From contig JACAXG010000055.1 of the NCBI GenBank assembly GCA_018881555.1, positions 682,001 through 746,000 of the forward strand: 64,000 bases of DNA, in the 5' to 3' direction. The notes under the pieces were generated by a model, which did no database searches, was not told where the DNA came from, and saw nothing but the letters and a program-made list of their open reading frames with translations. The stretch comes from Amblyornis subalaris. Its lineage: Eukaryota; Chordata; Aves; Passeriformes; Ptilonorhynchidae. The translations under genes were made by a program, and so were the position numbers. Shown in pieces: positions 1 through 14,001 of the stretch (position 1 is the first letter of the stretch; the number at the start of each line of letters is the position of its first letter).

Positions 1-2552
1 GGTAGAGCAGGATGGCTCAAGAGAGAATCCTTTGTACTCAGAGGAGAAGGAGGTGAAGATTTTGAGTTCTTATTTAAATATCTCTCCTATAAATATGGGA
101 AAGGGTGGCAAAAGTCAGGCACTTGTCTCTACTTTCAAAANCTGCTGATATTTTTGTGGGGCTTTTTGAGGCATGCTATAAGATTATTATGGGAAAGTTA
201 AAACAGAGGACTTAGGTTTGCCTTTGGTTCAGCATATGGTAAAATCAGCAGCTGTCCTGGGTTGTGTTTGTGATCCACTTCAGCTTCTGTGGGATTTCAT
301 CTCTTGGACGAGCCCTCACCCCTGACAGGTGACAAGCAGATACAGACTGCAGGTACAGTCAGGCATCCTGAGCACTGTCGTAGTACAGACCTTCACTGTG
401 GTGGTGGTTTGTTNGACAGGAATGTCTAGTCAAGGAAGGGGAGGTAATGATGACCTGCTTACTGCACTATGACATTATGTCAGCAGTAGACTGAGACAAA
501 NACTCTTGCAGTCAGAGTTGCTTGGATGGCTCTGCTGCAGTGACTGATTTGGTAGGAGCCTAAGTCTGCAAAGTCACATTAATGGCAGAGAGAGATCATT
601 GCAAGTGAGTTCCTATGTGCCTCTCAAGGCAGCTGNCTGCAACCCCTGCTTGTTCAGTTCTAGCCAATAACTCTTGATTGCCAAGATATGAAAATGGTTG
701 CTTGATTCTGGGATGAAGAAGCTACTGGAGTGGGCAATTCTTCCATCCNCCTTTGAAAAATGCACAGAAAATATATGGTTCACCTTCAACAGAAACAGCT
801 TTAATTTTTCTGACCAATTACATTATTTCAGAGCTACATTTCAATAACTTTTTCATTTCCTTCACTTCTTTCAGGACTGTATAGGATGTACTGTAACAAT
901 ACTAGTTGCTGCGTGAAAGCTGCTTTTACTCAGTAACACACCGGGTGATTGTGTAACATCATGCCTGGAGTCACAGAGGTATCATTTCTGGGCATGTGGC
1001 TTTATCAGGGAAGGTTCAGCTGAGTCTAGCCTTTCTTGGAGTGTGTTTCATCTCAGGATTCGCAGTTTTTTGGTCTAGCAAGACCATTACCATCACACAA
1101 TTGACTCCACCTCATACTCACCATGTAATTTTTAATAGATGGGTTTTCTTCATGAAGGCCGTATGTTTTGGAGGTTTTGTGTGCTGTTTTTTTAGCTCAA
1201 GCATATCTGTTAGAAATATGCACCCTCTTGATTTAAGGCCCTTAAGGGATGAGAAACTCATGGCAGGTGAAGTGTTCCACAGTTAATTATTCAAACTCTT
1301 AAAAAACCTTAATTATTTCTAGTATATGTTTCTAGCTTCAGCTTCCAGTTGTTGAACTTTGTTAGGCATTTGAATGAAAATTAAAGAACTCAAAAATACC
1401 CTCATACTTAACATCTGGAGAGGAAAACTAAATTGCTTCTTAACCTTCTATGTGTAAACTACACACCTGAACTTTATTCAGTAATATCCATTTTCTACCT
1501 CTCTAGTTGTTTCTGTAGCTCCTTTTGAACTCTTTTTAATTTATCAGCATCTGCTTAAAATACAGACACCAAAGCTGAGCCCAGAAGTCCATTAATGATT
1601 TTATGAAGCCAGAATGTGATGCTTCTACCAATTCTGAGCACTTTTTGAATGCTCACCTTGTTATCCATGTAGTGATTATTTTTACATCGGATCACCTTTT
1701 CTTATCCACCACTTAGTATAATTATAACACTTCTTATTCTGAGACACAGAGAGTGATAGGATTTATGCCCAATTAGGCAATAAATCTGTGTGAACAGAGC
1801 TATGAATTGTGAAACTAGACCTTGTCTTCTTACTTGCATGCTCCAGAATGTGTGTGTGTGTATCATGCAGTTACTTTCAAAGTCGTAAGTGTGACGTGAA
1901 AATAACCATTCTGACAATTTCAATGGAAAAAAAGGCAGAGGTCAAATATCTAACATTTTTTGCAGTGAAAAAAAATAATTCCACAGTAAGAGGCATCTAT
2001 GAGAAAACAGAATTATGTCATTGCTAAGTGATGCCCTTTATTAGTAGCCCAGCCATTAGTGGGGAATTACGCTACTCCTAGGTATAGGCAATTCTGCGAG
2101 GTATGGTAGGAAAGGAAAAAAAAACTTAGAAGATTAATGACTCAACAAGATTAGGTAGGGCTCTTAATCACAATTTTCCTGTCACAATTTTGAGAGGGTA
2201 GTGAAGCACTTAGTTTCCTGTGTTACACTCAAATGCCAGAGCTGGTAAAGGGAAAAAAGGAAAAGACCAAGTCCATGTTCTTCCCAAAAGGACAGAGAGT
2301 ATCTGGCAATAACCACTCATCCAAGCGAAGGGAATACAGCTGTCAGACCACTTGGAAAGTCGATACTGTAATTCTTGGATTAGACTTGGTGATGTCTTGG
2401 ACTTCAGCCTCAGCAGGTCAAGCTTGGTCTTAGCTGGATAAAGTAGGATGCTTTGAGCTGCCCTTTTCCCTTAGATGTGTTCAATCATCTTGTGCAGCTT
2501 TTTACAACATACAAACATGTGGCAGGTTTTAGGTGTCCTGGGAGATCGTGTG

Positions 2553-2576
2553 TGATCTGATCTGATCTGATCTGAT
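2553..2576. repeat. Pentanucleotide microsatellite (TGATC)n
   Basis: The unit tgatc repeats almost five times in a row without interruption. Because the unit contains GATC, the tract is partly self-complementary and contains overlapping GATC sites. It lies in otherwise unremarkable unique sequence and is probably length-polymorphic. Confidence 0.9.
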
Positions 2577-2689
2577 ACCTCACACAGGTGCACCTCCTGG
2601 CTGGCCAGCTNGGGAGGCAGCCGTGCAGAGGGTAGGTCTGGATTACCTTCCCATGGCTGAGCTCATCAGGATGAAGTAATACAGAAGGG

Positions 2690-2930
2690 GACAAGAGGGA
2701 GGACTGTAGTTCAGGGAATTGAGTAGGTGGGTCTGCCTCTCGTGTGGAGTAAGAATGGGTAGGACTGAAGAGATAAAGAAGAGAAAATGTGGTCAGAGGA
2801 GTACTTGGAAGAATATAGGGGGAGGCAGGCAGTCATAGGGAGAGATTTGAAGAATAATGAGGATTTGCAGAGGGCAAAAAGGATATGTGGACAGATGGGT
2901 GGGAAGGGGGTTGGTCAGACCCAGGGTGTA
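2690..2930. other. Purine-rich (GA/GGG) block
   Basis: For about 240 bases the plus strand is dominated by G and A, with many aga, gagg and ggg runs and few pyrimidines. It is imperfect and not a clean microsatellite. An open frame of 71 codons (2787-3002) overlaps it, but its composition simply reflects the purine bias (Glu, Lys, Arg, Gly), so I do not call it a gene. Confidence 0.5.
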
Positions 2931-3589
2931 GTGGCAAAAGATGGGAGTGTGAACCTCAGTGTAGCTAAACTGCAGTCATTAAATACCAACTACTCCATCT
3001 GATCAGCACCCTACCTGCCTTGGGCTTCATTTGCATGGTTTACATACCAAAAGGATGTGATTTGCTGGGAAAAGTTATTTAATCTATAAAAAGCAATTTA
3101 AGAAGCAGACTATCAAGAAGGTGCTTGGGGCATGAAGGATGATATGGCAGATAGGAATACAGTGGCTTAGAAACATAAATAAGAGAAACTTAGCAGCATT
3201 ATTTGCATTTGTAAAGGTTTTACTAGGGCGGGTGTCAGTACAACAAGTAGTGTTTTTATGTCTTATCACAGTAATACTCTGCACATTTATTCTACTGAGC
3301 AAAGAGTAAATATAAACTATAAATAACTAGGGCTTCAGATAGTGTGGGTTTTTTTCCTCTGACTTTTCAGATAAGGCAAGAAATTGGCTCAGCAGGGCCC
3401 TGCTGGAATGTGTCTGATTGTTCCTACTTTCCTGCTTTCTCCTTCAGTTTGGCAGTAGTCTATTTTATTGTCTTGGGTCTACTGGTCCTTGCAGATTGAA
3501 GTTTACTAGTCTAAAGTTACCATCTGCATTGTGAGGGGAGACTTAGGACGTCAGTCTTTTCAAAAGATACCTAAAAAAGGTGGCATTTA

Positions 3590-3621
3590 CATATATGTGT
3601 GTGTCTTTGTATATATATACA
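3590..3621. repeat. TA/TG dinucleotide-rich patch
   Basis: Short interrupted runs of atat, tgtg and tatata follow each other. This is an alternating purine-pyrimidine simple sequence, too degenerate to give a single unit count. Confidence 0.7.
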
Positions 3622-6232
3622 TTAACCTATATCGTTTATATGTAATAGCCTAATGACTAGATCCCTTGCCAGGAAGCGGGAGGCCCAAGTTTCAAATTCT
3701 CTTCTCCCTGATGAGATCTAAAATGTCATTTCCTATCTTCTAAGCAGACATCCTCACCCCAGATGTCAGACACACTTATATGACGTAAAAAACACTCTAC
3801 ACAGTATTTTTTGAAATTATACAACTATGAAGAACTGAATGCAGGCTGGTCTGCTTTCTCATTGTGCAATTTCCTTTAATTTTGCCCTTAAAGAGTGAAG
3901 TCATCGAGTTAAAATCATCTCCTACAGTTGTTTATCACATACAATGGGGGTGTCATCCTATTTGAGATCTTCTCATTCTGAATCATTTATTCAGGCAGTT
4001 AAATAATTTTTTTGGTATATGAACTTATCAAAAGCCTAAATTTAAACGTTTAACACCATCCAACCCACTGTTCTGTATGTAAATCAACATAAGAAGAGTG
4101 TTTTACTAAATTGGGTGTGGTAGGTGGTTGCTCTTCTGAGATTTGGGAATAGGTCAGGATTTGCTGAACGTAATTTGTCATGGACAGAATTAAAACAATA
4201 TCTATGGGAAACCTTAACTGTGGTTCTTGTCTCTTATTATAATTTTTCAGCATGTCACTAAAGAAGTATCAGAAATACATGATTAAGAGTAAGCCTTTTT
4301 TTGGCGTTAGCAAGGATTGCAAAATGTAGTTCTGATTAGTGAATCTGAAATTTTGCCTTATGCAATTGAAGTTCAATCATTCAGCAATCCTTTTTCCTCT
4401 GAGGAATGTCAGAATTACGGTCAGTTCCATTCCATTCTGTGACTTCGTGTGAACTGAGGTCACGCCGTCATTCACTGTGGTGAGTTGCTCTCTGACTGTA
4501 AGGTCAGATGAAGAGTTANACAGAGCCTTGGCCATAGGTGAACAAATGTATTAGTGATCTGTCACATCCNTCTGGTCTTACTTGGAGAGTCATTACTGAA
4601 TGGAGTTATGATAAATCATCGTCTGCTCCATTTGATGTGGTCTGGCAGGAACTCTGGGGAGCTGGCCAGTGGTGAATTAGCCTTGATCTATGGCTGATAT
4701 CTCCTGAATCTGGTAAATAATCAGCCTGGGGACAGCACGTGACTCCTATTTGCATTCCATACCTGGATTAAGGTTTACAGTAAGCTCGTTGAGCATGCTG
4801 TACGTCTGCTATAGTTAGGGTTTTATGTAAACAAATCTCTAGGAGTGGCACAAAAGCCACTGTCCATAGGCGGACAGCCACTGTACAGCTGTATGGTGAG
4901 CTTTTGGGGTGGGGAAATCACTGCCATTTTTCTACACCCAGTTGNACAATTTACCAGGCGTGCCATGTTTAAGTAAATAATAAGGTTATAGCAAGTAAGT
5001 AAATTCTTACTCCAAAGTTATGATTACTGTTTCAGCACCAAATAATTCCCAAGTAGCACAAAGAATTATAGATATGGGCAGTTCTGAATTTTCTTCATTT
5101 GCAGCAACTGTGAATTCTCTTGTGACTCTGCTGTATACTGCTTAGTGCACAGGCTCACATTGGGTCAGATTTTGGACTATAGTGTCTTTCACTGCAGGAA
5201 ATAAGGAGCATAGAAGGAACTTAGAATTTCAGGAAAACTGAGCCTTAGTGGGCAAAGTTATGTTTTATACTGCTACTGCAAACTGAAAGACAGCACATGA
5301 AGAATTATCTGGATAATGAGACTCAGCTTCAGTTTCATGCCTACATCTNTTTTATGGGTAGAACACCTTACAAAAAAAAATTAATATCTTAAATGCCGTG
5401 CAGACTGAGTTCACACCATACTGATTATAGTTTGTCTGCTTAGACGATAAGCTGCTTAAGATACAGGGGTTTTGTTCACACAGCAGCAGTTGTTACGGGC
5501 CGTGATCTCGGGGCTGTTTTGTGCAGAGTGCAGTGCAGTCCATAATGATACCTGAATAGCCGCACTGCTTAGTGAGACTCCTTCCTTCCATGACACCATA
5601 AAATACTTTTTGCTGGGAGTCTTCTATATATAGAACTATGAAGTGCTTAAAAATGAGCTCAGAAACTGCCTTGTGTGGGTGTGGAGTGTCCCCATTTATT
5701 TTCTTAACAATTGTAATGCACCTGGTTGGTTTAGACTTGGTCGATTTATGCATTTTTTCTATGACTAAATCTTTTCTTTCATAACACATATTCATTTTGG
5801 AAACTTGCTATAACTGTTTAATTACATTTTTCAATTAAGTGGTTTATTCTTGACTATATACCAGAAGTTACATAGATGATAAGAGTGGTAGGATGCTAAA
5901 AGGCATGGCTAATTATCTATGCTATTTCTAAAATTGCAGTTTTCTAAATGGCTAATTTATTAGCAGTACATCAAAGCATTCTTCTAGAAAGAAAAAATAA
6001 ATCTGCTCATGAAGGCTGTCTGCAGCCAAAAATGCCTATCAAATTTAAACTTGATAATCCAGTGAATCAAAAGAATATACTCCTAATCTGAACACCCAGA
6101 TTTTATGAAAGTTATGGGAGTTAAGGGTACATAAAATATGTGAGAACTTTTCTTTAATTAGAAGGTTCTATATCCAAAGTTTTGCTCTTGGATAGACTGC
6201 ATTTCTGTGAAAGTTAGCTGATGTGGTTGGTT

Positions 6233-6303
6233 TTTAATATATGGCAATTTATTAATATATAATNTATATTTTACTGTAATATATCAAAAATAATTTAAAA
6301 AAC
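6233..6303. repeat. AT-rich low-complexity patch
   Basis: About 70 bases consist almost entirely of A and T, with repeated taatata motifs and one ambiguous base. No gene or transposon signature is visible. Such patches are common in vertebrate spacers. Confidence 0.7.
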
Positions 6304-7860
6304 AAGGATTGCATANTTTCTTTTAAATCTGTTGATGTTGGTTTAGATATAAAAATAATGAGGCAGATGAAATTAATTTATTTCTTAGGCCCCCTCTGTG
6401 GTTTCTGTTCAGTCAGTAAGTCTTACAACGTGCAATCCATGTTTAAGCAATCACAGATGCAAAGTTCAGTGCCTGTATGGAGTAAGAAGTTCTGTTAATG
6501 TTCTGTTTTGACGCAGGTGTCTCACCCCTGGTTCACTGGCAAGTGGTATCTAGTTTTGGGCATCACATGGGAAATTGGATAGAGCTAAAACCTTGTTCTC
6601 CCATGTCTTATCTGTAGGGATCTGCCCTGCTCCCATCAAAGTGAGGAGGAGTCACTCACTTAACTTCAGGCAGAGTGTGTTTGGCTGTTTGTAGCCAAAA
6701 AAAGAAGCAAAAATGTGAAATTTGACTTTTCAGTTTCTTCTTTGTCTTGTGAAATGAGAATCTCATAATCACTAAAATGAAAGCAAGCCAGTGTGCAAAG
6801 AAAAATGCCCATCCCTTCCTCTCTAAGATTCACGTNCCAGAGGGTCCTGAGAGTTCTCAGTTTCTCAGAGCTGTGTAAGGCTCGGCAGCTATTAGTCTCA
6901 TACAGAGAAACTCGTTGCAGTATGAAGTCATCCAAAGAGGCATCATGTTTGCACTTCGAGACACAGGATTATATATTCTGTAAAATATGAAGGAAATATT
7001 TTGCAATTCAAGGGAACAAAAGAGACACCAATGAGTTGCTGTGTAAGCTGACCACGAGAATAGTGTCTGGAGAGAATTCCCACTGCTCTCTCTGCACCTG
7101 CATTGCAGTAGTACCTAGACATTCAGTTTTTAATTGCTTTCCTCTAAAAATCCCCTTTGGTCCCTCCTGAAAGCAGGATTCCAGGTGGTACAGGCAATTG
7201 ATACAATTTGGTATAAGAGGTGTTTTACTATTAGGAAAATATAAATAGTGAAAAAAAATGACAAAATGAATGATACATATAACTAAAAAAAAAAAATCAA
7301 GAAAGCACACTTAGCATGGCATGTGACCAGCCAAATCCAGACAAGAAAGAGTACAGCTGTACAAAACAGAAGTGTCCCTTGTGATGAGAGATGAGCAATG
7401 CATATTGGGTGTGCTACTGATTTTGAGAACAATCATTCTATTTTTGGACTGTTGTGGCCAACTGTGGCACAATACCTCTTAGGGAAGGCTATTACAGTGC
7501 TACCCATTATTTCAGCTATACTTAAAATTCTACCAGCATTTGCATGATAAATCTATTTCTAAAGGCTACAGCGAGGCGGTAAATGTTCATTCGGCAACAA
7601 TGACAGCTGCGATTAGCCATTTAAAAAATATAGAAATAGAAGCAGAAGTTAACAAAAACAGGCTTGGATTCTGGCACTTGGGTACAGGAATTCAGAAGGT
7701 GCACACGCACTGCAGAGATGGGCCATGTCACTGGCGTGAGATCGTACAGAACACAGAGCAACCGTTCCGTCTACCCTGTTCTGCTAGGAAGCTACCATGT
7801 TGTCTTTAATTGTCTTTGATTATCCAGTTTCTCTGAGCCATTAGAAGTCCCAGATGGAGT

Positions 7861-9600
7861 GCCATGAGTGATCACTGAGGACCAAGTAGGAGGTTTGAAT
7901 GACTAACATTGCCAGGAAGAGCCTGATTTCTATGAGGCCGAAAGACTCATCATCACCCTTCCCTCTGTTTCTTTACTCTCTATTGTTGGTCTTTTTCAAG
8001 ACATCACTTGGCACAGATGACCCAGTGTCAACTGGTCCCAGAGGACACCTGTGTCTNTTCTTCACATGGGAAGAGTGCAGCTGGCACCACAACTTTGCCA
8101 AAGTCTCACTTGTGTAATGAACTCATTACCTGGGAATTTTCCAGCAGATGGGTTGCCAGTGCTACATTAGGGCAGAAAAACTGGAGGAAGTTACATGNTT
8201 GAGTACAGCTGCCCTTGCTCATGGGTGATTCCTGCTTCTACATATATCAGGTTTTATGGAACTCACTAATTTTGCCATTCAGCTCATGTTCTTAGGTCAG
8301 ACTGTCCGTGCGATGGAGAAGGACAATTCTCATCTCTCTGTAGAGGACACAAGTGAAACACTTGGTGTGTCCACGTAGGTTCAGGCTTCCTTTGGTAGGC
8401 TTGCAGTGCCGAGAGGTGTGAAATAACCAAGATTGTGCCAACAGAGGGACCAGCCTCTCTCCAGAAACATTGTCAGATCTTTCTTGGCATGGTCCTCATA
8501 ATGCAGCAGGTACCACTTGTGCCTGGAACACTCCAGTCTGTAGTCTTTGCATTGGGACAGCCAGTCCTCCTCGTGCTCCTTCTGCCAGCAGGTTTCAGCT
8601 CACAGACACGACTCAACTATTCGTTGTCAGGCCACCATCACCTGGTAGTTTTCCGAAAGCCCTCTGACTGGACTGTACACATTTGCCAGCTGACGTGCAG
8701 GAGGGCTTGTTCCAGGCACCCAGCCCAGATCATGCAGGAGAAGGTTCTTCCTCACTCCTGCTGGACAGCACGCAGGATTAGGACATTGGTGGGTCTAGGT
8801 TTGGGTCTCGTGTTTGGGAGAGGGAGGATAAGTTGAAGTCCCTTTAGGTACTTTTAAAAGGGGCCGCTCTGAGGCTGTAGTCACATGAAGGCAGACACAA
8901 GGACAAACTGGGCTCAGAGAAATGGGTCTTTTGCATGAACTGGACTTAGTACCTTATAGGTTTTTTGAGTGGGTTGTTCTCAGCTGCTCAGCTAGTGCCT
9001 GTGTGAGTCTGACCCACCTCTGGTCAGGACAGTCAGTTAGGAGTGACAGCCTTGTCCCTTGCTTTCTTCACAGAGTCATCAGGCAGAGTGTCTCGGTGCG
9101 ATGGGTTTTCCTGTGTCCCACTACCTCTCCAGCAGAAGTCCAGGCTGCAGGGGGCACACCAACCGTGTAACATTCCACATCTTCTGGCTCCAGTAGACCT
9201 GTACGATGCCACCAGGCCGTAACAAAGCTTACCAAGAGGGTAGATGAGCAGGAAGCACAGCTGCTGCAGGACTGTGTAGGGTGGAGGTCTGGTGCAGCTC
9301 TGAGCCCCTAAGGTGGAAGAACCTGATGGGGTATGTGGAGTTCCTGGCGCTTCTCACTTCAGATGTGAGAGTTTGACTGCCAGTTTCCTGGAAAACTCCA
9401 TAATCATGTGTCATGTGGAGACAGCCAGGCATCCCACTTGAACTTCCAAGCAGAGAAAGTGTTCATAGTGTCTGGTCTGCTGGCTCCTTTTGAGCCCCTG
9501 TATTCTCAAGTCTAGGCAGTCCGCTCAAATAGCTGGGTCGATGTGTGATGCAGCTTTGGAGGGGGCACCTGCAATACCGGTAGTGTAATGTCTGTGGCCT
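7861..9600. other. GC-richer block without recognisable gene or repeat
   Basis: This block is visibly richer in G and C than its flanks and contains more and longer open frames, including one of 133 codons (8435-8836) and one of 82 codons (8922-9170), both plus strand. The translations show no domain I recognise, and overlapping frames are open on both strands, which is typical of GC-rich chance frames. It could be an old retroviral remnant, a non-coding transcript or a local isochore fluctuation. I saw no TG...CA ends, primer-binding site or CR1 motif to support a transposon call. Confidence 0.35.
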
Positions 9601-9640
9601 TTGATGGGACTTATGGTCACAGTATTCTTTGGTTTTTAAA

Positions 9641-9690
9641 ATGTTGTTGTTGCTCTTGTTGTTGTTGCTCTTGTTGGTGTTGGTTTTGAC
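9641..9690. repeat. Interrupted (GTT)n / 15-bp tandem repeat
   Basis: Runs of gtt are interrupted twice by ctctt/gctctt, giving two near-identical units of about 15 to 18 bases and a degenerate tail. It is a simple tandem duplication of a trinucleotide-rich block. Confidence 0.85.
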
Positions 9691-12600
9691 TTTGGCATTT
9701 GGAGATGTCCTATCACAGACTGGTAATTCTAATTAAAGTTGGATAAATTCTGAACTAATGAGGAAGTGGACAGACTGTTGGACCATTATAATGGGGCAGA
9801 AAATACTAGAAATCTTCGTATTTTTAGTACATTTCAACAGACGTATGCTGGTACTGTAAATACCTTTTTATCAGATTGCCCTTAGGATCATAGATTATTT
9901 TAGTTCTCTTTCTCTCTGTCATCAGTCAGAAGGATAAAGCCCAAAGAGTGCCCCTTGGTGCATGTAGTTTTTCTGAACTTCAGGCCTCACTCACTAAGGA
10001 TGGGATGGCCAGTTTCTCAATCTTGTCTGGCAAGACTGAGCCTGATCTCATCTGGTCGTAGTGAACAAGGGTGGCCTGTATGAAAACCTGTATGGGGCAG
10101 TTCAGCTGGTGGGCTCTGAGTGTGCTGGCTGCAGCAAGAACAGCTGTCCCATTTCGAAATGTCTTCTCTTTTTTTGCTTACTAGTGTCCCATTGTGGTAG
10201 GTAATCCACGGAGTTAAATATTGGTTGGCTTTCAGGTCTGCTCCTTGCCAGCAGCTCTTCTATATAAGGTTATTACAGTTGCCTTGCACTTGTCAAACCG
10301 GAAAACAAATGCGATAACAATTAAAGCTTATTTTGCACTATACAGTATGTGACTCTTCTCTGTACTCAATGTCCTTTGGGAAGATTCTGAGTCTTATGAC
10401 TGCCTCGTCTGTCCTACGGAGTTTAATTGCCACTTGTCCCAGAGTTGGGGGACAGTTTTGGGACGATCTCTTAGTTTCTTACCGAGGGAAGTGGGGAATT
10501 TGGCATGGTCTGAGGGGACCTGACTCTGCAACAAAGCTGCTGTACTGAGGAAAGAATGAATGTTGACAAATGCATGACTGGTATTTTCTGGGCAAACCTG
10601 TGGACTTGGCAGGCACCTGGGACATTTGCTGTGCTCCTTCTGTTGAGTGCTGAGTAACCCTGTAGTTCCCTACAACCCTTGTGATGGATCAGGCTTCCCT
10701 GAACTGTGGCAACAAGCTCAAACAAGAATTTTCCTACATTAAAAATGTGTTTTGGATGAGCTTAGGGAAGTTTGACATTGTCTAATTCTTAACAAAACTA
10801 CTGTCCATTTTCATGGCAGAGGAAGAACAGTGTTGTCTCCAAGCCTTCTCTAGTCAGTGATAGTCTGTGTCTGATTGTATCAGAAAGACAAATGTGAAAA
10901 AAAACCCAGACAGGGGAAGAACTTTCTAAAAGACCAAAACAGGAGTTTGAAAGGATTGGAAAAACAGGTGAGCCTGAAGTTGTAAAATCAAGCCGATGCA
11001 AGATAGGAGGATCTTGGTGATGCACAGGAGGCTTTGCAGATCACCCTTGCTTGCAGTTGCTGTATTACTAGGGCTGTGTCCGCGGTTGCTGCTGGGCAAG
11101 GACTGGAGTATCTCATCCTCAGACAGCCCCAGCAGAATTTTTTAGGGCTCCCCATTGTCTTTGCACATATTTGCCTCAATACCACCTCACTGGCAATGCC
11201 ATTCAGCAGAAGCTGGTGACTGAAACTCCTGGGCACTGTGGTAATTGGAAGGGATCATACATGCTGCTTGTGGCACTAAAGAATGGATAGCTTTTCCAGT
11301 AGGAGCTTCTGTTCTTTGGCAGGAACAGGATACCAGCATGTCCCAGGAAGTACATGCTGGAGCTCTGATTGTGTGTGAGAAGTACTTGGTTTTACCTGTG
11401 GAGTTTGTACATCACCACAGAGATTTTTGAAGCCTGAGCATGTGGTGGGTTTATATTCCTTGTCATCATAATGATCATGTATTTCCTTCTGTAGTGTTGA
11501 AGGGGAAAATATATCACATTTGAACACTACATCTTTTGGCTTTGCACATTGTCAGTGGGGAATTACAATCAGTACAGCCATGGCCTTGCCAGCCTGACAG
11601 ATCTGCTGACAGTGTAAGAGTTAAGAAGCCCTTAAAATAAACCCAGTGCCTGCTACTGCAGCGCTGATGATTGCACTTTTCCATTTGCCTGGCCCTCCTT
11701 GGAGCCTTTAGCTGCCTCCTGCTTTTACTGAGCCTTGCAAGTGTTCACCTGTCATAGCAGGGTAGTGCAACAAGATCAGTGCGAAGGCAGGAGGCCACTG
11801 ACAAACTGAGCCCTTCTGAGTGGATAAAGCAATTACCTGTGAAACAGGCAGAAGCTCAGAGAGCTGGGAGGAGCACAGTGGAATATTTGAGGATCTGGAA
11901 AGTCTCCCCTCCTTGATGGAGTACTGAGGCAGCAAACACAAGGTCAGTAATTTAGACACGGGCGGGCAGTGGTAACCCACAGTTCTCCCCTGAGATCCTC
12001 TTGAGGTTGCTCCTACCAGTGCAGTGCAGGTCCAGGCAGTTTGCCCCTGGTATTTTTTTGGATTCTTTAATATTTCAGGTTTAGTAAGGGTGGTAGAAAT
12101 TTTAGAGAATTAGGTAGGTAGTAGGTTTCGGTACCTTTTCTGTGTCAGATTTCTTAAGGCAAAGCAAGAGTTTACAGTCAGGAGTCTTTAATTTTGAGAA
12201 TAATGAGGTGCACAGGGCCAAAAGGGAGCCGAAGAGCTTCAGCTGGGATGGGGGGAGGTGTCAGCTTAATGTTCTCAAGGTGTTCACTTAGACCCAGCTT
12301 TTCCAGTTTCTGGTTGAATGGCTTAAACATTACTTTATGTTAAATATTTAATACTTGCCTATATGTTAAAGATGGGTGATGGCCAAGTCTCTTCTTCCTT
12401 TGAAAGAACATAGCTCTCTCTTTTCAACTGGAATGAAGATGGTACTTTTGAGTCATAGTAGGTGACTTTGGAGGAAGCTAACAAATTAGACCCCTATGGG
12501 GATGTAAGCAGTTACTGCCAGAATACATACTAGCTAATTCTGCTGGGGCAGCACGGAGGCACCTTTAGGTGTGTGCCGAGACCTCTAGCTGCCTTTTTGG

Positions 12601-14001
12601 TTTTCTGGTGTAAAGTAAGATGCCTGTGAGATGTCAGGAAGTTGTGCAGTCAAATAGGGTTTCCAGAGCTGGTTCATATGAATTTATTAAATTGCCTGTT
12701 TGTAGCGAGTGGGTAGTAGGACATCTGTACTTGACAAAGGGAGTTTGAGGACAGACTGTTAGTAACTGTTGAGTGTTTATATAGAAGCTTCCTTATGAAT
12801 GTCTTCTTAAATGTAAGTGTCCAAATACTTGGGGTTTATCAATTGTTATTAAAATGTACTTGCAGAAAACATTGGTAGTGGGGCAACTCTGACGTCTTCA
12901 TTTAGTGTGGCTGTAGTATTAGATCAATAGGTTTTTTTAGAAGAAAAGGAAAAAAATCTGGCCAAATCTGTACAAGATAATTACCATGAGAACAGAATAA
13001 AAAATCTTGGGCCTAAATACAGGGATGGTGATACTTTACAGAGCTAGTGACTGGTTTTTACAGCTAATTTTTCTAATCAAAATCTAGGCTCAGAAGGGGA
13101 AAAAAGGAAAAAAAAACATTCCTGGACACTGGTACATGCAAACCAAAAATGAATTTATAGGTTAAAATTCCTACAATTCCATTATGCTCAGTAATACAAT
13201 AACGTGGATTTACTGTGTTTCCCTTGTAAGTGCCCTTTGGAAAGTACCTACATACAGTTCAGATAATTTACTGCAACAGTTCTGATAATTTTCTGTGTAA
13301 ATATTTTGTGTCTGGAAATTTCCATACAAGGTAGTTTAGCTGCAACCACAAGGGATTAGGTAGCAAGAAGTTCATACGTGTAGTTTGTAGAAGTTTGTGA
13401 ACAATCTTAATCAGAATCTATAAATAAGAACTCTTCAAAGTGAGAAATATTTTCCCTTCTTTAAGATGCCCCAACTAAACCCACCTTAGGCAGCCTCATG
13501 GCACAGCATGAAATGGGATCTGCCTCGGGTACTGAGTTATATTTACTTTTAAAACACATCCATAAAGAGCACTATAGAAGATCGTTTGTGCTAAAAAGGA
13601 AAAGCTGTCCAAAGTTAAGGCTCTGTGGGAGATCTTTCCTAGGGCGCACTCAGACACAAAACTTCCATCTCACTGCTCAGTGACCCTGATGCTATCAGGT
13701 GCTGAGTGCCTTCAGGTTCCTTTGCTGTCAGTGGAAAAAGCCCTGCACACCTCAAGATCAGACCCTTGGCCTTCAGTATTTGCACACTCATGCTGGCACT
13801 GCGTGCAGTGGGATGGATGCTTACACTGGCGCCAAAGACTGACACTGCAGGTGTTCTGGAAATACTTGTGATAGAAGCTGAAGGAGCATTTGCTTTGCTT
13901 ACAGGGTAAGAAAAGCTTTAAAGCTTCTCTGGTATTTCCTTTTGTGATTTCATGCTAATATTTATGGCTTTCTGCTTCTTTCTGTGCTTAATGTTTTCTA
14001 G
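9691..14001. other. Non-coding unique sequence, no gene recognised
   Basis: Open frames here do not exceed 90 codons and carry no recognisable domain. Composition alternates between moderately GC-rich (about 10.0-12.3 kb) and AT-rich (about 12.3-13.5 kb). At 13681-13907 a frame of 67 codons runs up to a donor-like gtaaga at 13908, after an acceptor-like pyrimidine tract ending in cag at 13680. Joining it to the next candidate exon soon meets a stop, so I do not call a coding exon. Confidence 0.5.

Larger units (their letters stand above)
1..7860. other. Unique-looking AT-rich non-coding DNA, no gene recognised
   Basis: Open frames on both strands here are at most 100 codons. None shows a domain, a signal peptide with a credible mature part, or a run of low-stop frames bounded by good splice sites. 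The stretch holds a pentanucleotide repeat near 2.56 kb, a purine-rich block at about 2.69-2.93 kb, a TA/TG dinucleotide patch near 3.6 kb and an AT-only patch near 6.25 kb, listed separately. I recognise no CR1 or LTR sequence in it. It could be intron or intergenic spacer; nothing in the sequence decides between them. Confidence 0.6.

Noticed and set aside
8435..8836. 133-codon open frame in a GC-richer block
   Set aside because: A second plus-strand frame is open over part of the same bases, no domain is recognised, and GC-rich DNA lacks stop codons by composition.
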